Source: a bacterium
GTDB lineage: Bacteria; Babelota; Babeliae; Babelales; Babelaceae
Reading direction: 5' to 3'
Assembly (NCBI GenBank): GCA_021847535.1
Contig: JAJZMR010000067.1
Location: forward strand, 1 to 7,972
Length of the DNA stretch: 7,972 bases
The notes under the pieces were generated by a model, which made no database searches, was not told the origin of the DNA, and saw nothing but the letters and a program-made list of their open reading frames with translations. The position numbers were made by a program, and so were the translations under genes. Positions 6,252 through 7,972 of the stretch are shown here, one piece after another (position 1 is the stretch's first letter; each line of letters opens with the position of its first letter).

Positions 6252-7156
6252 AATGGGTTTACATAGGATTAATCGTAATTATAAATACTATAATAGCTTA
6301 CGACCAACCTAACTCACTTAATTATGGATACACTAATATTCTGGAGGGCGGGCCAATCCACCCAAGTTCCGGATGGTATATACATCAATATTTTGCATTT
6401 TACAATGCACCATATTTTTTGGGAAATAATGGTGCACTTTTAGGAAATAAAAAATCGCCTGTCTTTAACATCATGTGGGGCATAACCCAATTTTTGTATC
6501 AAACAAAAAAAAAACACCTTTTAAATGCAAAGATAGGACTCTACTTGTCAATTTTTTACGACCTTTATTCAAAAATCGAAAAAAACAACTTAGGACTCAC
6601 CTCCAATACTATAGGATTTGGAGATCCTTATGCATGCATTTATCTTCAGTGGGACCCGATCATGATTCATAACCGTCCATTTTTTGTGCACCGATTTGAG
6701 CTTGCCTCATCGTTTCCTGCAGGAAAGTATAGTAGCCGATTTTTTGTTAATCCAGGAAATGGCTTTTATTATATCAACCCTAATTGGTCGGCTACATTAT
6801 ATTTATTATCCAACTGGGCAGCATCATGTAACTTGAACTATGTGTGGTCAGCTAAAAATAAACATACGGGAATTCAGGCTGGACAAGCCATCTTAATTAA
6901 CTATAGCATGGAGGCAGAGCTGTTTAAGAATTGGTGGTTTGCTGTAAATGGTTATTTTTTACAACAATACACAGATAGCAAAATAAATGGATTTAAAGTC
7001 CCTAATAGGCGTGAACGCGTTTTTTCCATTGGTCCGGGAGTGCTTTATTCGCTCAATGATAAGGTAAATTTTTTTGGTTATGTATATTTTGAAAGCAAAT
7101 CGCGCAATCACAATAAAGGTATTAATGCTATTATCAGTGGTATCATCAATTTTTAA
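6248..7156 (+). CDS. Outer-membrane beta-barrel, MetA-pathway/phenol-degradation transporter type
   Basis: The 302 residues begin with a signal peptide (MKWVYIGLIVIINTIIA, likely cleaved after Ala17) and end in a terminal Phe (IINF), as expected for barrels inserted by the BAM machinery. Alternating aromatic strands run throughout. The pattern resembles the Phenol_MetA_deg (PF13557) family: EGGPIHPSSGWYI near the start, GFGDPYACIYLQW (123-135), SSFPAGKY...VNPGNGFYY (154-175), YVWSAKN (198-204), and WFAVNGYFLQQYTD followed by RVFSIGPGVLY (230-267). Members are assumed to be outer-membrane channels; the substrate here is unknown. Its ATG overlaps the clpB stop as ATGA, and no Shine-Dalgarno precedes it, so translation is probably coupled to clpB. 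That coupling is unusual, since the two functions have no obvious link. Confidence 0.8.
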   Translation: MKWVYIGLIVIINTIIAYDQPNSLNYGYTNILEGGPIHPSSGWYIHQYFAFYNAPYFLGNNGALLGNKKSPVFNIMWGITQFLYQTKKKHLLNAKIGLYLSIFYDLYSKIEKNNLGLTSNTIGFGDPYACIYLQWDPIMIHNRPFFVHRFELASSFPAGKYSSRFFVNPGNGFYYINPNWSATLYLLSNWAASCNLNYVWSAKNKHTGIQAGQAILINYSMEAELFKNWWFAVNGYFLQQYTDSKINGFKVPNRRERVFSIGPGVLYSLNDKVNFFGYVYFESKSRNHNKGINAIISGIINF

Positions 7157-7383
7157 AAAAATAGATTCCTATATGCCATTTTAAATATCTTTTATAATCA
7201 AAAAAATATTAGTGTTAATCCCTTTTTTTTGTTATTTTTTTGAAACTGAATTCATGTTATTTATATTTTTTATCAAACTTAAAAATTGCATCGATCACCT
7301 GATTCAATTTAAGCGACTAAAATTTAAAAAGACTCTAGCTTTTTTTAAATATAGCTACGTTCAAGGATAAAGCTCAACTTCGA
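7157..7383. other. AT-rich convergent intergenic region
   Basis: This 227 bp stretch separates the barrel gene from the convergent PEBP-like gene. It is very AT-rich with several T-runs (for example 7221-7230 and 7234-7241). No gene, tRNA or strong promoter was found. The only structure that fits its position is the weak terminator-like hairpin at 7326-7346. Confidence 0.5.
7326..7346. terminator. Weak bidirectional terminator-like hairpin
   Basis: AAAAAG (7326-7331) can pair with CTTTTT (from 7339) across a 7 nt loop. T-runs follow on both strands, which is what a shared terminator between convergent genes would need. The stem has only one G:C pair, so stability is doubtful. Confidence 0.3.
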
Positions 7384-7851
7384 TTATATGGTTTTATAAT
7401 ACAAACTAATAATTTCTTTAAATACAATAATATGCGGCTGCATCGCCGCAAGCAATTCTGTCTTGGTCGGCGGCTGATTAAATGAAAACTCCGTATTCAA
7501 GGCATAAAGTTTAAAATGATAATGATGCACCTTTCCTGCAGGCGGCTTTGGGCAATCATAGTCGATATTGGCATATGAATTTTTTCCAGTCTTTCCAACG
7601 GATGGATTATCAAGGGTATGCACTTCGGCTGGTATATTGTAAACAAGCCAGTGAACAAATGGCTCTTTTGTTAGAGCATCCGGGTCATCCACAATGCACA
7701 CAAAAGATACCATATCCTTTGGAGCCCCAGCCCAGTTTAATCTTGGAGCCTTATTAGCGCCATATGCAGGGAAAGTTCTAAAATGAAGTGTGACACCAAA
7801 TCCGTTATAATTAACGGTGATATAAGAAGGTTTCGCTATGAAAGGATACAA
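7384..7851 (-). CDS. YbhB/YbcL-type PEBP-family protein, 5' end probably disrupted
   Basis: The 155-residue reading has the ligand-pocket motifs of phosphatidylethanolamine-binding/Raf-kinase-inhibitor-like proteins: GANKAPRLNWAGAP (31-44), VDDPDA (54-59), VHWLVYNIP (66-74), YDCPKPPAGKVHHYHFKLYAL (98-118) and TKTELLAAMQPHI (129-141). Bacterial members bind small anions or lipids; their exact roles are mostly unknown. The C-terminal four fifths fit the family well. The first 25-30 residues fit poorly. The only start is a TTG at 7851, directly preceded by an in-frame TGA (7852-7854). The first five codons overlap the start of an IS30-type transposase on the opposite strand, and the next few run over its ribosome binding site. 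The native beginning, perhaps with a signal peptide, may have been replaced by element DNA. It could still be expressed, or be a recent pseudogene. It converges on the barrel gene. Confidence 0.75.
   Translation of the reverse strand: MYPFIAKPSYITVNYNGFGVTLHFRTFPAYGANKAPRLNWAGAPKDMVSFVCIVDDPDALTKEPFVHWLVYNIPAEVHTLDNPSVGKTGKNSYANIDYDCPKPPAGKVHHYHFKLYALNTEFSFNQPPTKTELLAAMQPHIIVFKEIISLYYKTI
7783..7811 (+). promoter_or_regulatory. Possible transposase promoter with embedded inverted repeat
   Basis: TATAAT at 7806-7811 is an exact -10 box. A poor -35 candidate, ATGAAG, sits 17 bp upstream at 7783-7788. The -10 box lies inside the perfect 6 bp inverted repeat CCGTTA-TAAT-TAACGG (7802-7817). A start near 7818 would serve the transposase ATG at 7838. 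Confidence 0.3.
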
Positions 7852-7972
7852 TCAAATTAAGTTTGAAGAAAGAAAAAGCTTGTACGTAATGAGGTAGGAA
7901 GGTAAAAGAGTGGATGATGTGGCAGTGCAGCTGAAGCGCCACCGGTCTACAAGTCAGGTTGTGGATGGGTTA
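7838..7972 (+). pseudogene. IS30-family transposase, broken N-terminal fragment
   Basis: The ATG at 7838 has a good Shine-Dalgarno (AAGAAGG, 7824-7830, 7 nt spacing). The reading MKGYNQIKFEERKSLYVMR, then a stop, then EGKRVDDVAVQLKRHRST, matches the N-terminal helix-turn-helix of IS30 transposases (consensus-like GYNQLTFEER...EGKS..EIA..LGRHRSTISRE). This domain recognises the element's ends; the DDE catalytic domain would follow to the right. Codon 20 is TAG (7895-7897), and after RHRST the expected ISRE no longer follows in frame. The copy is therefore decayed, not merely carrying one stop. It runs off the right edge and diverges from the PEBP-like gene, overlapping its 5' end by 14 bp. A full-length element could supply transposase elsewhere in the genome. 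Confidence 0.75.

Larger units (their letters stand above)
7771..7972 (+). mobile_element. Left part of an IS30-family insertion remnant (left limit uncertain)
   Basis: A degenerate IS30-type transposase start (7838 onward) comes with its own ribosome binding site and a promoter-like TATAAT, all embedded in the 5' end of the PEBP-like gene. The left limit is a guess. It lies where that gene's reading stops matching its family, between about 7760 and 7838. No terminal inverted repeat could be confirmed, and the right end is beyond the window. Confidence 0.4.

Noticed and set aside
6475..6672. 65-residue + strand reading inside the barrel gene
   Set aside because: It is out of frame with the clear beta-barrel protein and has no ribosome binding site or recognisable product.
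7771..7797. A possible IS terminal repeat read as GTTCTAAAATGAAGTGTGACA on the + strand, split here as 7775-7795
   Set aside because: No partner repeat is visible in the window. The same bases are read through in the PEBP frame. The tip orientation I would expect for a left end seemed reversed.
7895..7897. Programmed readthrough or recoding of the TAG in the transposase
   Set aside because: The reading loses family similarity soon afterwards, so ordinary decay is simpler.

Overview
The window is a gene-dense stretch of AT-rich bacterial DNA holding eight protein-coding loci. One is cut by the left edge and one is a broken transposase running off the right edge. Outer-membrane and signal-peptide proteins point to a double-membrane bacterium. 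The low GC, several reduced proteins (UvrC without its helix-hairpin-helix end, ClpB without its N-domain) and secreted orphans would suit a host-associated or reduced-genome lineage such as Dependentiae (TM6/Babeliae) or another protist endosymbiont. That placement is inference from gene content; no rRNA or other taxonomic marker is present.

Left part (2-2346): a DNA-repair pair on the + strand, the 3' part of mutL (endonuclease-type) and a short uvrC. They are 11 bp apart with a strong ribosome binding site between them, so they are probably one transcript. A 250 bp gap follows. It contains an unexplained GC-rich block (2361-2440) and then a perfect consensus sigma70 promoter (TTGACA-17-TATAAT) that drives a 245-residue exported protein of unknown function (2597-3334).

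Middle part (3335-7156): a 347 bp AT-rich gap with a small GC-rich island and weak promoter-like signals leads into a three-gene run. The genes are a HEPN/HI0074-like small helical protein (3682-4083), an N-domain-less ClpB disaggregase (4116-6251), and an outer-membrane beta-barrel of the MetA-pathway/phenol-degradation transporter type (6248-7156). The barrel gene overlaps the clpB stop by ATGA and has no ribosome binding site of its own. The HEPN protein lacks the usual nucleotidyltransferase partner, which makes this arrangement the most unusual in the window.

Right part (7157-7972): a 227 bp AT-rich convergent gap, then on the - strand a YbhB/PEBP-family protein whose 5' end collides with the start of an IS30-family transposase remnant on the + strand. 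The transposase has an in-frame TAG at codon 20 and diverges further by the window edge. The PEBP gene has only a TTG start bounded by a stop and seems to have lost its original beginning to the element.

No tRNA, rRNA, CRISPR array or classic defence island was seen. The candidates for something new are the HEPN-ClpB-barrel operon, the minimal UvrC, and the exported orphan behind a consensus promoter.
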